Shown: positions 54,245-61,872 of the stretch, piece after piece
Layout of the letters: each line of letters opens with the position of its first letter
Numbering within the stretch: the stretch's first letter is position 1
Assembly (NCBI RefSeq): GCF_036173105.1
Contig: NZ_CP108053.1
Location: 8,370,001 to 8,434,000 of the forward strand
Source of the DNA: Streptomyces sp. NBC_00287
GTDB taxonomy: Bacteria; Actinomycetota; Actinomycetes; Streptomycetales; Streptomycetaceae
Length of the DNA stretch: 64,000 bases
Reading direction: 5' to 3'
Position numbers and translations under genes: made by a program
Notes under the pieces: generated by a model
The model's database searches: none
Seen by the model: only the letters and a program-made list of their open reading frames with translations
Told to the model about the DNA's origin: nothing

Positions 54245-54698
54245 CGGTCCAGTCTGAGGGACCGGAACCCTGCGCACTTCGTCGGCCGGCGAAGACGAAA
54301 AGGCGCAGGACCAGGAAGCGGCCGATTCCGGCGAGGCCGGAGGCGCTGAGGTAGACGATCTGCTCGGTCAGCATCGAGGGCGCTGACTGGAGCAGGTGCA
54401 GGAGGAACATGGCCGCGCACGTCACGGCGTACGCCACCGTCGCCGAGCCTGCCGACTGCCAGTGCTCGCGCCAGCCGGCGCGTCGGCCGGCCCCGAAGGT
54501 GAAGCGGGCGTGCAGTTCGGTGCACACGAGGGTGGAGGCGACGGTGATCACTGCGTTCGCCAGGCCCCAGGGCATCAGGGCGGCCAGTAGTGCCACGGCG
54601 AAGCTGGAGAGGACCCCGATACCGCCGCCGCACAGCACGAACCGGGCGAACGAGACGAGCGGACCGGGGGCGGCCGGGGTCCGGGTCGCGTCGTCCAT
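53763..54698 (-). CDS. GtrA-like membrane protein, 3' end uncertain
   Basis: From ATG 54698 (GGAG upstream): FARFVLCGGGIGVLSSFAVA, ANAVITVASTLVCTELHARF and TFGAGRRAGWREHWQSAG, four membrane helices and IGRFLVLRLFVFAGRR, all as in GtrA/flippase-like proteins of about 130-150 residues. The frame then stays open to 53763, running through the crotonase gene, which is unlikely to be translated. The real end is probably near 54245 after a lost stop or frameshift. Paired MarR-type elements lie upstream at 54749-54792. Confidence 0.65.
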   Translation of the reverse strand: MDDATRTPAAPGPLVSFARFVLCGGGIGVLSSFAVALLAALMPWGLANAVITVASTLVCTELHARFTFGAGRRAGWREHWQSAGSATVAYAVTCAAMFLLHLLQSAPSMLTEQIVYLSASGLAGIGRFLVLRLFVFAGRRSAQGSGPSDWTDELGVQRRRTDTSFRRAGGESRAVPGSRRLARRGCEPGRGRGCPVGRRLASDVRHRDPAAAGAAATAGAGTDADLGGAPCRRRSTAVGPRRRSAGLVRRAGTARRTSASGRPRPGAVAPADAGAQHHSGPGCRSSGVLDAARRDGVRVLARRPEYASGFS

Positions 54699-54748
54699 GG
54701 CGGTCTCCATCCGATTCGTACGCCGCAGCGCGGGGCCGCAGTGCTTGT

Positions 54749-54792
54749 TTGCTTAACTTACTCAAGTATATGGAATTACTTGACTTACGCAA
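54749..54792. promoter_or_regulatory. Paired MarR-type elements before GtrA gene
   Basis: TTGCTTAACTTACTCAA at 54749-54765 and TTACTTGACTTACGCAA at 54776-54792, 27 bp apart, separated by GTATATGGAA. They lie 50 bp before the GtrA start. Confidence 0.65.
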
Positions 54793-54902
54793 GTTCATCG
54801 GATGTTGCGGCGGTCACGTGGACGGCCGGAGCGGACGTGAAGAGGCCGCCGCCCCGCGGGTGCGGGGCGGCGGCCTTGTCGGGTCCGGCTGTTGCGGGGG
54901 TG

Positions 54903-56372
54903 TTATGCCTTGACCGCGGTGACCTCAGCCGTCTCGGCCGTGGCTTGTGCCGGGGCGGGGCGCTTCTTGGGGACGAGGGAGGCGATGCCGAAGGCGAGCA
55001 GGGCGGCTCCGGCGCCGATGGCCATGACCACCTTGAAGCCGCTCTCCGAGGGCAGCGCGTGGCCGCCGAAGTCGGTGGTCATCTGGGCGAGGATGACGCC
55101 CGCGAGGGCGCTGGCGAAGCTGGTGCCCAGGGAGCGCATCAGGGTGTTGAGGCTGTTGGCGGCGCCGGTCTGGGACGGGTCGACCGCGCCCATGATCAAG
55201 GCGGGCAGGGCGCCGTAGGTGAAGCCGACACCGCCGCCGATGATGCAGGAGACCAGGACGAGGTGCCAGACCTCGCTCATCAGGACGATGTTCAGGCCGT
55301 AGCCGGCGGCCACGATCAGCGCGCCGATCATCAGGGTGACCTTGGGGCCCTTGGCCTTGGTGATGCCCGCGGACACGGCGGACATGGCCATCATGACCAG
55401 GCCCTGCGGGGCGAGCACCAGGCCGACCGTCAGCATCGACTTGCCCAGGCCGTAGCCGGTCTCCTCGGGCAGCTGCAGGAGCTGGGGGAGGACCAGGGAC
55501 ATCGCGAACATCGAGAAGCCGAGGGCGATGGAGGCGAGGTTGGTGAAAAGCACCTGCGGCTTGGCGGTGGTACGCAGGTCGACCAGTGGCTGCTTCGCCT
55601 TCAGCTCGTAGAGGCCCCAGGCGAGCAGGATCAGGACGGCTGTGGCGCCCAGGCCGAGCGTGGTGCCGGAGGTCCAGCCCCAGTCGCCGCCCTTGGAGAC
55701 GGCCAGCAGCAGGGAGACCAGCCCGGCGGTCAGGCCGAGCGAGCCGACCAGGTCGAAGCGGCCACCGGTGCGCACCTTGGACTCGGGCACGATCAGCAGC
55801 ACCAGCGCGAACGAGACGGCGCCCAGCGCGGCAGAGGTCCAGAACAGGATGTGCCAGTCCCAGTTGTCGGCGATGAACGCGGCGGCCGGCAGACCCAGCG
55901 CACCGCCCACGCCGAGCGAGGCGCTCATCAGCGCGGTGGACCCGGCCAGCCGGTCGGCCGGCAGCGCGTCCCGCATGATGCTGATGCCCAGCGGCACCAC
56001 GGCGGCCGCGAGCCCCTGCAGTGCGCGTCCGATGATCATCGGGACGAGGGAGTCGGCGAGGGCGCATACGACAGAGCCGGAGATCAGCAGCAGGATGCTG
56101 GTCAGGAGCATGCGCCGCTTCCCGATCATGTCGCCGAGGCGGCCCACGACCGGGGTGGCCACCGCGGCGGCGAGCAGGGTGGCGGTGATGGCCCAGGCGG
56201 TGTTGGAGGCCGAGGCGTTCAGCAGGGTGGGCAGCTCCGGGACGATCGGGATCACCAGGGTCTGCATCAGCGAGACGACGATTCCGGCCAGGGCCAGCAC
56301 CGCCACCACGGCGTTCGGCCGGGGCGGGGCGGATGTCCCCGCGGCGGCGGGCTGGGCGAGGGCGTTGGACAT
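54903..56372 (-). CDS. MFS transporter, DHA2-type
   Basis: 489 residues from ATG after GGAGG. First helix AVVAVLALAGIVVSLMQTLV IPI region, GRLGDMIGKRRMLLTSILLL (motif A), IGRALQGLAAAVVPLGISIM, then helices throughout and GAANSLNTLMRSLGTSFASA. Fourteen membrane segments. Exports an unknown, probably hydrophobic compound. Paired 17-bp elements are upstream at 56395-56439. The likely inducer is whatever the MarR protein at 39.8 kb senses. Confidence 0.9.
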   Translation of the reverse strand: MSNALAQPAAAGTSAPPRPNAVVAVLALAGIVVSLMQTLVIPIVPELPTLLNASASNTAWAITATLLAAAVATPVVGRLGDMIGKRRMLLTSILLLISGSVVCALADSLVPMIIGRALQGLAAAVVPLGISIMRDALPADRLAGSTALMSASLGVGGALGLPAAAFIADNWDWHILFWTSAALGAVSFALVLLIVPESKVRTGGRFDLVGSLGLTAGLVSLLLAVSKGGDWGWTSGTTLGLGATAVLILLAWGLYELKAKQPLVDLRTTAKPQVLFTNLASIALGFSMFAMSLVLPQLLQLPEETGYGLGKSMLTVGLVLAPQGLVMMAMSAVSAGITKAKGPKVTLMIGALIVAAGYGLNIVLMSEVWHLVLVSCIIGGGVGFTYGALPALIMGAVDPSQTGAANSLNTLMRSLGTSFASALAGVILAQMTTDFGGHALPSESGFKVVMAIGAGAALLAFGIASLVPKKRPAPAQATAETAEVTAVKA

Positions 56373-56394
56373 GGTGGGGCCTCCAGGCGGGCAA

Positions 56395-56439
56395 TTGCTT
56401 GACTTACTCAAACATATGTAGCTTGCTTGACTTACGCAA
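56395..56439. promoter_or_regulatory. Paired MarR-type elements before MFS gene
   Basis: TTGCTTGACTTACTCAA at 56395-56411 and TTGCTTGACTTACGCAA at 56423-56439, 28 bp apart, separated by ACATATGTAGC. They lie 23 bp before the MFS start codon. Confidence 0.7.
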
Positions 56440-56481
56440 GTTAACTTCATGTGTCCGGGGCACGCGGCGCGGCCCGACGCG

Positions 56482-57744
56482 TCAGATCGGTTCTGTCGCG
56501 CCCGAGGCAGGCGACTGCACGGGCAGTTCCGTGACGACTTCGAAGCCTCCCTGTGAGCGGTGTCCCATGCGGATGTGACCCCCTGCGGAACGGACCCGCT
56601 CGCGCATGCCGACGAGTCCGTAGCCGCAGTCCGCAGTGGGGGAGGCGGGCTTCGCGTCGCCGCCGTTGGTGACGGTGACGGTCAGCAGGTGGGGGGAGTG
56701 GACGAGGCGTACCTCGGCGGTATGTGTGGCGGCGTGCTTGGTGACGTTGGTCAGCGCCTCCTGCACGATGCGGTACGCCGTGAGGTCGGTGCCGACGGAG
56801 AGCGGCCGGGGATCACCTTCGGTGATGACCGTGACCGCGAGTCCGGCGTCGCCGAACGAGGCGGCCAGCTCGGGGAGTCGGTCCAGCCCGGGCGTCGGTT
56901 CGGGCGGTGTGTCCGCGCTGCCCGCGGTGCCGCCCGGTTCGTCGGTGTGGTGGCGCAACAGGCCGACGGTGGCTCTGAGTTCACGCAGGGCCGAGGAGGT
57001 GCTGCCGGCGAGAGCTGCGGCTGTGCGCTCGGCCTCGTCGGGCCGGGCGTGGAGGGCGCGGGTGACGGCGCCGGCCTGGAGGTTGGCCAGGACGAGGTGG
57101 TGGGCGACGACATCGTGCAGGTCGCGCGCGATGCGCATGCGCTCCTCCACGACACGACGCCGGGCCTCCTCCTCCCGGGTGCGCTCCGCGTGCTCGGCGC
57201 GGGCCCGCTCCGCGTCCAGGTAGGCGGCGCGCAGCCGGGTCATGGTGCCCAGCGAGGTGGGCAGCAGCAGCCAGGCGGCAGGGCCGAGCAGCTTGAACAG
57301 CGGGGGTTCCCCGGCCGGACCGGCGAGCGCCTCCGTGGCCGTCAGCACGGCGATACCGGTGAAGGCGAAGGTGTTCGCCGTCCTCCGGTTGGTGCCGACG
57401 GCCAGCGAGTACAGCGCGACCATGAGCGGCCCCAGCAGCAGCACCGTGAGGAGGTAGCCGAGCAGGGCGATGGCCGTCGCGCAGACGAAGGTCACGGCCA
57501 CGGCGATGCGCGGACGGCGACGGCACCACATCAGTACCGCGCAGGACACCCCGGTCAGGAGGACGCCGGGCCACCAAGGGACCTGCAGGTCATCGCCCGG
57601 GAGCGTGATGACGCTGCCGGGGAAGGAACAGGCGAAGAGCGCGGCGGCGACGACCGCGTCGGTGACACGGGGGTGGTCGCCGTACCGCCGTCGTGCGGCG
57701 TCGGTGACGGAGGTCATGGGGAACGAGGCAGGCATGGGGGTCAT
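56482..57744 (-). CDS. DesK-like sensor histidine kinase, no adjacent regulator
   Basis: 420 residues. Four to five N-terminal membrane helices (VVAAALFACSFPGSVITL through LLGPAAWLLLPTSLGT), coiled linker (ERARAEHAERTREEEARRRV), HisKA_3 box MRIARDLHDVVAHHLVLANL with the phospho-histidine, and HATPase (AYRIVQEALTNVTKHAATHT; GYGLVGMRERVRSAGGHIRM). A LuxR-type response regulator normally follows. Here the downstream neighbour is the MFS gene and the upstream one is a dehydrogenase fragment, so the partner has been lost or is elsewhere. Confidence 0.9.
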   Translation of the reverse strand: MTPMPASFPMTSVTDAARRRYGDHPRVTDAVVAAALFACSFPGSVITLPGDDLQVPWWPGVLLTGVSCAVLMWCRRRPRIAVAVTFVCATAIALLGYLLTVLLLGPLMVALYSLAVGTNRRTANTFAFTGIAVLTATEALAGPAGEPPLFKLLGPAAWLLLPTSLGTMTRLRAAYLDAERARAEHAERTREEEARRRVVEERMRIARDLHDVVAHHLVLANLQAGAVTRALHARPDEAERTAAALAGSTSSALRELRATVGLLRHHTDEPGGTAGSADTPPEPTPGLDRLPELAASFGDAGLAVTVITEGDPRPLSVGTDLTAYRIVQEALTNVTKHAATHTAEVRLVHSPHLLTVTVTNGGDAKPASPTADCGYGLVGMRERVRSAGGHIRMGHRSQGGFEVVTELPVQSPASGATEPI

Positions 57745-57971
57745 GGGGGTCTCGGGTGGTGTGGATGGAGCGTGGGGACGACGACCTTCTCGCCCGCTCC
57801 CGGCGTCATCGCCGGCTCCAAGGCACCGTCGGCCTCCGTGAACGGGACCCGGTGGCTGATCAGCTCGGCGAACCGCTCGTGGTGCTCCACGATCTCCGAC
57901 GTGACCTCGAAGAAGCTGACGGCGACGCCGGTTGCGTCGATGTAGATGTGCGCGGGTCCCGTCCGCTCACC
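57745..57971 (-). pseudogene. Zinc alcohol dehydrogenase fragment
   Basis: Reads PAHIYIDATGVAV and then SFFEVTSEIVEHHERFAELI, SHRVPFTEADGALEPAM, GAGEKVVV. This matches the middle and end of the intact enzyme at 40337-41380 (TDIYLDAAGAPAV; EIFEVTPELVEHQDRFAKLI) with about 45 residues deleted between. The first two thirds are absent. Confidence 0.65.
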
Positions 57972-58077
57972 GCTGAGGAGGGGTGACACGGCGCTGGGGC
58001 GACGTCGGCCGGTATGTCGCGGCCGGCGGCGGGCTGGGGGAGTCCGGTCGCCGGCCTTGGCGTGCGCAAGGGAGGTG

Positions 58078-58260
58078 TCAGGCTCGCTGCGTGCGGCTCC
58101 GGAGCAGGCCCATGCCCGCCCCGAGCGAGACCACGCCCATGCCGGCGCTGGTGAGGTAGCCCTGGGTGCCGTCGACCACGAGGGGTGCGGCCACGGCGAC
58201 GGTGAGGTTGAACAGGAAGAGGAACCACAGCACGGGCCGGGACGACAGCAGCGCCTTCAT
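58078..58260 (-). CDS. Small two-helix membrane protein (paralogue 2)
   Basis: 60 residues from ATG after AAAGGAAAC. KALLSSRPVLWFLFLFNLTV, AVAAPLVVDGTQGYL, TSAGMGVVSLGAGMGLLRSR: the same two-helix layout as the protein at 35620-35799. The 5' region is conserved as well (palindrome-to-start distance 119 versus 117 nt). Probably regulated by the two-component system at 36-38 kb although 20 kb away. Function unknown. Confidence 0.7.
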   Translation of the reverse strand: MKALLSSRPVLWFLFLFNLTVAVAAPLVVDGTQGYLTSAGMGVVSLGAGMGLLRSRTQRA

Positions 58261-58328
58261 GGGAGTTTCCTTTCGGGGAGAGCGGGCCGGGGCTTCCCCG
58301 ACGGGGAGCCGTTGACCTTGTGAGTTCA

Positions 58329-58397
58329 ACGATCCCGTCACCGGCCCGCCGCCACGAGGGAGTGCTCTCCCCGGTCTGTGGTGTAGCGGGCTACACC
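58329..58397 (-). promoter_or_regulatory. GGTGTAGC operator and promoter 4
   Basis: GGTGTAGC-GG-GCTACACC at 58380-58397 (plus-strand reading). On the minus strand, after 17 nt, CTCCCTCGTGGCGGCG from 58362 and GATCGT at 58334-58329. Same spacing as the sites at 35917, 37820 and 47173. Confidence 0.75.
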
Positions 58398-58514
58398 GTT
58401 CCGCCGGCCGGGATGTTCACCGTGCGGGCGTTGACTCGGAGCCGGATACGGAGCCTTCGGCCTTTACGCGTACGCCGCTGCCGGCCCGCACAGCCGCCGC
58501 GGCCCCGCACCGGT

Positions 58515-60089
58515 TCACGTCAGGCCACGCCGCATGGCGTCGGCGACGAGTTCGCCGATGAGGACAGCGGTGGCCGCCGGGCCCCGCAACGGAGGCGTCG
58601 GCAGGATCGATGTGTCCGCGACGCGCAGACCGCGGACGCCGTGGACCCGTCCGTAGGGGTCGACAGCCGACCGTGGATCGTCGGCGGGGCCGAGGGGAAC
58701 CGTGCCACAGGTGTGGTGGGACGTGCCGAGATGCCCGAGGATCCACTGGTCGAGCCGACGGTCGTCGTCCAGCACCTCCGCCACCGGTTCCGTGAGCCCG
58801 CCGGAGACCTCCCCGAAGTCACTCGTGCCGACCAACTCGGCGGTGACGCGCACCGCTTCGCGCATGCGCCGCCGGTCCCGCGCGGCCGACAGATAGCCGT
58901 AGTCGAGGCTCGGAGGCGTCGCGGGATCGGCGGAACGGGTGCGCATCCGGCCGCTCAGCCGCGGTGTCTGGACGGAGACGAGGAAGGCGAGGGGCGCGCC
59001 GGGAACGGACACCTGCCCGCCCGTCAGTCCTGCCATGGGGACGAGGGACTGCAGGATCTCCAGGTCGCCGGGGTGGCCCCCGTCGGACGAGGACAGGTGC
59101 AGGGCGCCGCCGAACCATGAGCCGGTGGGCTCAGGCATGGACAGCCGGGGCATCCATTCGAGGACCACTTGGGGATGGTCGCCGAAGCGGGCCCCGACCG
59201 CGGGAGCGTCCCTGACGACGGGGACACCGAGGGCCTCCAGCTCGTGGCGCGGCCCGATTCCCGACAGGTGCAGCAGGTGAGGGGAGTGGAACGCCCCCGC
59301 GCAGAGCACGACTTCGCCGCCGTACAGCACGCTGCGGCGCCCGCTCCGCTCGACCACCACGCCGGTCGCGCGGCCGTGTGCGACGACGACCCTGAGGACC
59401 GTACTGTGCCCTTCCACCCGGAGGTTGGGACGGCCGGAGCCGCCGAGCAGATAGCTCATGCCCGTATTGACGCGCACTCCGTCCACGGCGTTGGACGGCA
59501 CCGGGCCGAAACCCGGCGCGTCCTGGGCGTTCTTGTCGGGCTCCTCGGGAAAGCCCAGTCGGTGAGCGGCCGCCCGGAGCGCGACGGCGGCGGGGTGATG
59601 AAGCTCCGTGCGGCGGACAGGCACCGGCCCGCGGTCGCCGTGCAGCGGACCGGCACCGTGGTCCAGGTCGGTCTCCAGGGCGCGCAGAAACGGCAGCACC
59701 CCGTCGTACGACCAGGCCGCGCCGCCCACCGCCGACCAGCGGTCGAAGTCGCCTTGCCGGGCACGGACGAAGTACCCGCCGTTGACGGTGGTCGAGCCGC
59801 CGAGCAGGCGCCCCCGGACCACGGTGTACGGACGCGTCGGAGTGAGGTGCACGGCGTACGGCTGGACGGCCGCGTGTCCGGGCCGGGCGCCGGGGACGAG
59901 CCGTGCGTCCAGCAACCCGGGTGCGAACGCCGAGGCGTGACGCGGCACCGGGCCCGCTTCCAGCACCAGCACGGTGCGGCCGGGGTCCTCGCTGAGCCGC
60001 GCCGCGAGGGCGGCACCGCTGCCCCCGGCGCCCACCACGATGACGTCCGGGCGGCGGAACCGGCCGCAACCGCGCTCGGTCTGCTTCAT
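58515..60089 (-). CDS. mftG: GMC-family oxidoreductase of the mycofactocin locus
   Basis: 524 residues from ATG 60089. FAD-binding VIVVGAGGSGAALAARLSED at the N-terminus, GGSTTVNGGYFVRARQGDFD (GMC signature 1), GEVVLCAGAFHSPHLLHLSG (signature 2), and the C-terminal active-site region LGTSHHTCGTVPLGPADDP with HH and a later PLRGPAATAVLIGELVADAM. MftG-type proteins accompany mycofactocin genes and are thought to re-oxidise reduced mycofactocin, passing electrons to respiration. Divergent from mftA, 154 bp apart. Confidence 0.85.
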   Translation of the reverse strand: MKQTERGCGRFRRPDVIVVGAGGSGAALAARLSEDPGRTVLVLEAGPVPRHASAFAPGLLDARLVPGARPGHAAVQPYAVHLTPTRPYTVVRGRLLGGSTTVNGGYFVRARQGDFDRWSAVGGAAWSYDGVLPFLRALETDLDHGAGPLHGDRGPVPVRRTELHHPAAVALRAAAHRLGFPEEPDKNAQDAPGFGPVPSNAVDGVRVNTGMSYLLGGSGRPNLRVEGHSTVLRVVVAHGRATGVVVERSGRRSVLYGGEVVLCAGAFHSPHLLHLSGIGPRHELEALGVPVVRDAPAVGARFGDHPQVVLEWMPRLSMPEPTGSWFGGALHLSSSDGGHPGDLEILQSLVPMAGLTGGQVSVPGAPLAFLVSVQTPRLSGRMRTRSADPATPPSLDYGYLSAARDRRRMREAVRVTAELVGTSDFGEVSGGLTEPVAEVLDDDRRLDQWILGHLGTSHHTCGTVPLGPADDPRSAVDPYGRVHGVRGLRVADTSILPTPPLRGPAATAVLIGELVADAMRRGLT

Positions 60090-60243
60090 GGGCAAGCGAT
60101 TCAAAACGCGGTGACCGCCGCGCGGGGCGGCCCGTTCCGGTCACTGGGACCGGCCGCTGTGCTCGGCGTACCGGTGACCTACCGTCGGACGCCCCAGACG
60201 CGTCGGGTGACCGCGGCGCCACAGGATGCCCAGGGAGAGTCGC
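60090..60243. promoter_or_regulatory. Divergent mftG / mftA promoter region
   Basis: 154 bp between the two divergent starts. The mftA RBS GGGAGAG is at its right end. No clear palindrome was found, and no mftR-type TetR gene is adjacent, so regulation is unclear. Confidence 0.4.
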
Positions 60244-60384
60244 ATGAACGAGCTCCACTCCGCCCCGTCCGACGAGACCGGCATCGAGGCCGAGGCCCAC
60301 CAGAGCGCGGCCACGGCTTCGCTGATCGAAGCCGAGGATCTCCTGGAGGAGATCTCCATCGACGGCATGTGCGGCGTCTACTAG
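60244..60384 (+). CDS. mftA: Mycofactocin precursor peptide
   Basis: 46 residues. The C-terminus EDLLEEISIDGMCGVY is the mycofactocin precursor signature. In characterised systems MftC decarboxylates the terminal Tyr and cross-links it to the penultimate Val; the Val-Tyr dipeptide is then released by MftE and matured to a redox cofactor. The leader is acidic with little else. It is followed after 10 nt by mftB. Confidence 0.97.
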   Translation: MNELHSAPSDETGIEAEAHQSAATASLIEAEDLLEEISIDGMCGVY

Positions 60385-60394
60385 GAGTCGCCGG

Positions 60395-60670
60395 ATGACA
60401 GGCATGGACCTCGACCGCGCCCGGGACCTGCACCCACAGGTCTCGGTGCGGCCGGAACCCTTCGGCGCGCTGCTCCACCACTTCGGCACGCGCAAGCTCA
60501 CGTTCCTCAAGGACCGCCGCCTGCTGGCCGTCGTCCAGGCCCTCGCCGACGCGCCCACGGCCCGTGCCGCCTGCCGGGCCGCCGACATCGGCGAAGCCGA
60601 ACTGCCCCGGTACGGGCGGGCGTTGGCCGCGCTCGCCGAGTCGTCGATGGTCGTAGGAAGGGCCTCATGA
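60395..60670 (+). CDS. mftB: Mycofactocin peptide chaperone
   Basis: 91 residues, PqqD-like RiPP recognition element. VSVRPEPFGALLHHFGTRKL, TFLKDRRLLAVVQAL and a final helix. It binds the MftA leader and delivers the peptide to MftC. Its stop overlaps the mftC start by 4 nt (ATGA). Confidence 0.95.
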   Translation: MTGMDLDRARDLHPQVSVRPEPFGALLHHFGTRKLTFLKDRRLLAVVQALADAPTARAACRAADIGEAELPRYGRALAALAESSMVVGRAS

Positions 60671-61872
60671 CCACCACCACGTCCCGGTTGGTCGACCTGT
60701 TCGAGTACGGACTCGACGCGCCGATCTGCCTCACCTGGGAACTGACCTACGCCTGCAACCTGGCCTGCGCCCACTGCCTGCCCAGCTCCGGCCGACGCGA
60801 CCCCCGCGAGCTGAGCACCGAGGAGGCCAAGGCCGTCATCGACGAACTGGAGGCCATGCAGGTCTTCTACGTCAACATCGGCGGCGGCGAGCCCACCGTC
60901 CGCGCCGACTTCTGGGAGCTCCTGGACTACGCCACGGCACACCACGTGGGAGTGAAGTTCTCCACCAACGGCGTCCGGATCACTCCCGAAGCCGCCGAGC
61001 GTCTCGCCCGCAACGACTACGTGGACGTCCAGATCTCGCTCGACGGCGCGACCGCAGAGGTCAACGACGCGGTGCGCGGGCGCGGTTCGTACGCGACGGC
61101 GCTGCGCGCGCTGGGGAATCTCGCCGCCGCCGGAATGAGCAACTTCAAGATCTCCGTGGTCTGTACCCGGCACAACATCCCCCAGCTGGACGACTTCAAG
61201 GCCCTCACCGACCGCTTCGGCGCCCAGTTGCGCCTGACCCGGCTGCGCCCCTCCGGACGCGGCGCCGATGTCTGGGACGACCTGCACCCCACGGCCGCGC
61301 AGCAACGCGAGCTGTACGACTGGCTGCTCGCCCATGGTGAGAACGTGCTGACCGGGGACTCCTTCTTCCACCTGTCCGCCTACGGTCAGGCACTGCCGGG
61401 CCTCAACCTGTGCGGCGCCGGACGCGTCATCTGCCTCATCGACCCGGTCGGCGACGTGTACGCCTGCCCGTTCGCCATCCACGAGGAGTTCCTCGCCGGG
61501 AACGTCCGCGAGCCGGGCGGCTTCTCGGGAGTATGGCGCGGCTCCGAGCTGTTCCGGCGGCTGCGCACCCCGCAGCACGGCGGAGCCTGCGCTTCCTGCG
61601 CGTCCTACGACACCTGCAAGGGCGGCTGCATGGCCGCGAAGTTCTTCACCGGGCTTCCGCTGGACGGCCCCGACCCCGAGTGCGTGCAGGGACACGGCGA
61701 GAAGCTGTTGGCCCACCGCGACGGAACCCGGGTGCCCAAACCGTCCGGTGACCACTCCCGCAGGACCGTGGATCTCGTCCTCACCCGCCGGCCACCGATG
61801 GGCGACTGCGACGAGAACCCGCTGGCCGGGCTGGATCTGACGCCGACCGGAAAGGACGCGGCACATGCCTAG
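60667..61872 (+). CDS. mftC: Mycofactocin maturase, radical SAM/SPASM
   Basis: 401 residues. Radical-SAM cluster motif CNLACAHC (CxxxCxxC) near residue 30 in LTWELTYACNLACAHCLPSS; VNIGGGEPTVR for SAM binding; SPASM domain with LCGAGRVICLIDPVGDVYAC, CASCASYDTCKGGCMAAKFF and DPECVQGHGEK for auxiliary Fe-S clusters. It performs oxidative decarboxylation of the MftA C-terminal Tyr and Val-Tyr cyclisation. Overlaps mftD by 8 nt. Confidence 0.97.
   Translation: MTTTTSRLVDLFEYGLDAPICLTWELTYACNLACAHCLPSSGRRDPRELSTEEAKAVIDELEAMQVFYVNIGGGEPTVRADFWELLDYATAHHVGVKFSTNGVRITPEAAERLARNDYVDVQISLDGATAEVNDAVRGRGSYATALRALGNLAAAGMSNFKISVVCTRHNIPQLDDFKALTDRFGAQLRLTRLRPSGRGADVWDDLHPTAAQQRELYDWLLAHGENVLTGDSFFHLSAYGQALPGLNLCGAGRVICLIDPVGDVYACPFAIHEEFLAGNVREPGGFSGVWRGSELFRRLRTPQHGGACASCASYDTCKGGCMAAKFFTGLPLDGPDPECVQGHGEKLLAHRDGTRVPKPSGDHSRRTVDLVLTRRPPMGDCDENPLAGLDLTPTGKDAAHA

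Noticed and set aside
54741..56402. 553-codon plus-strand frame opposite the MFS gene
   Set aside because: Low-complexity antisense of a transporter gene; no RBS or domain.
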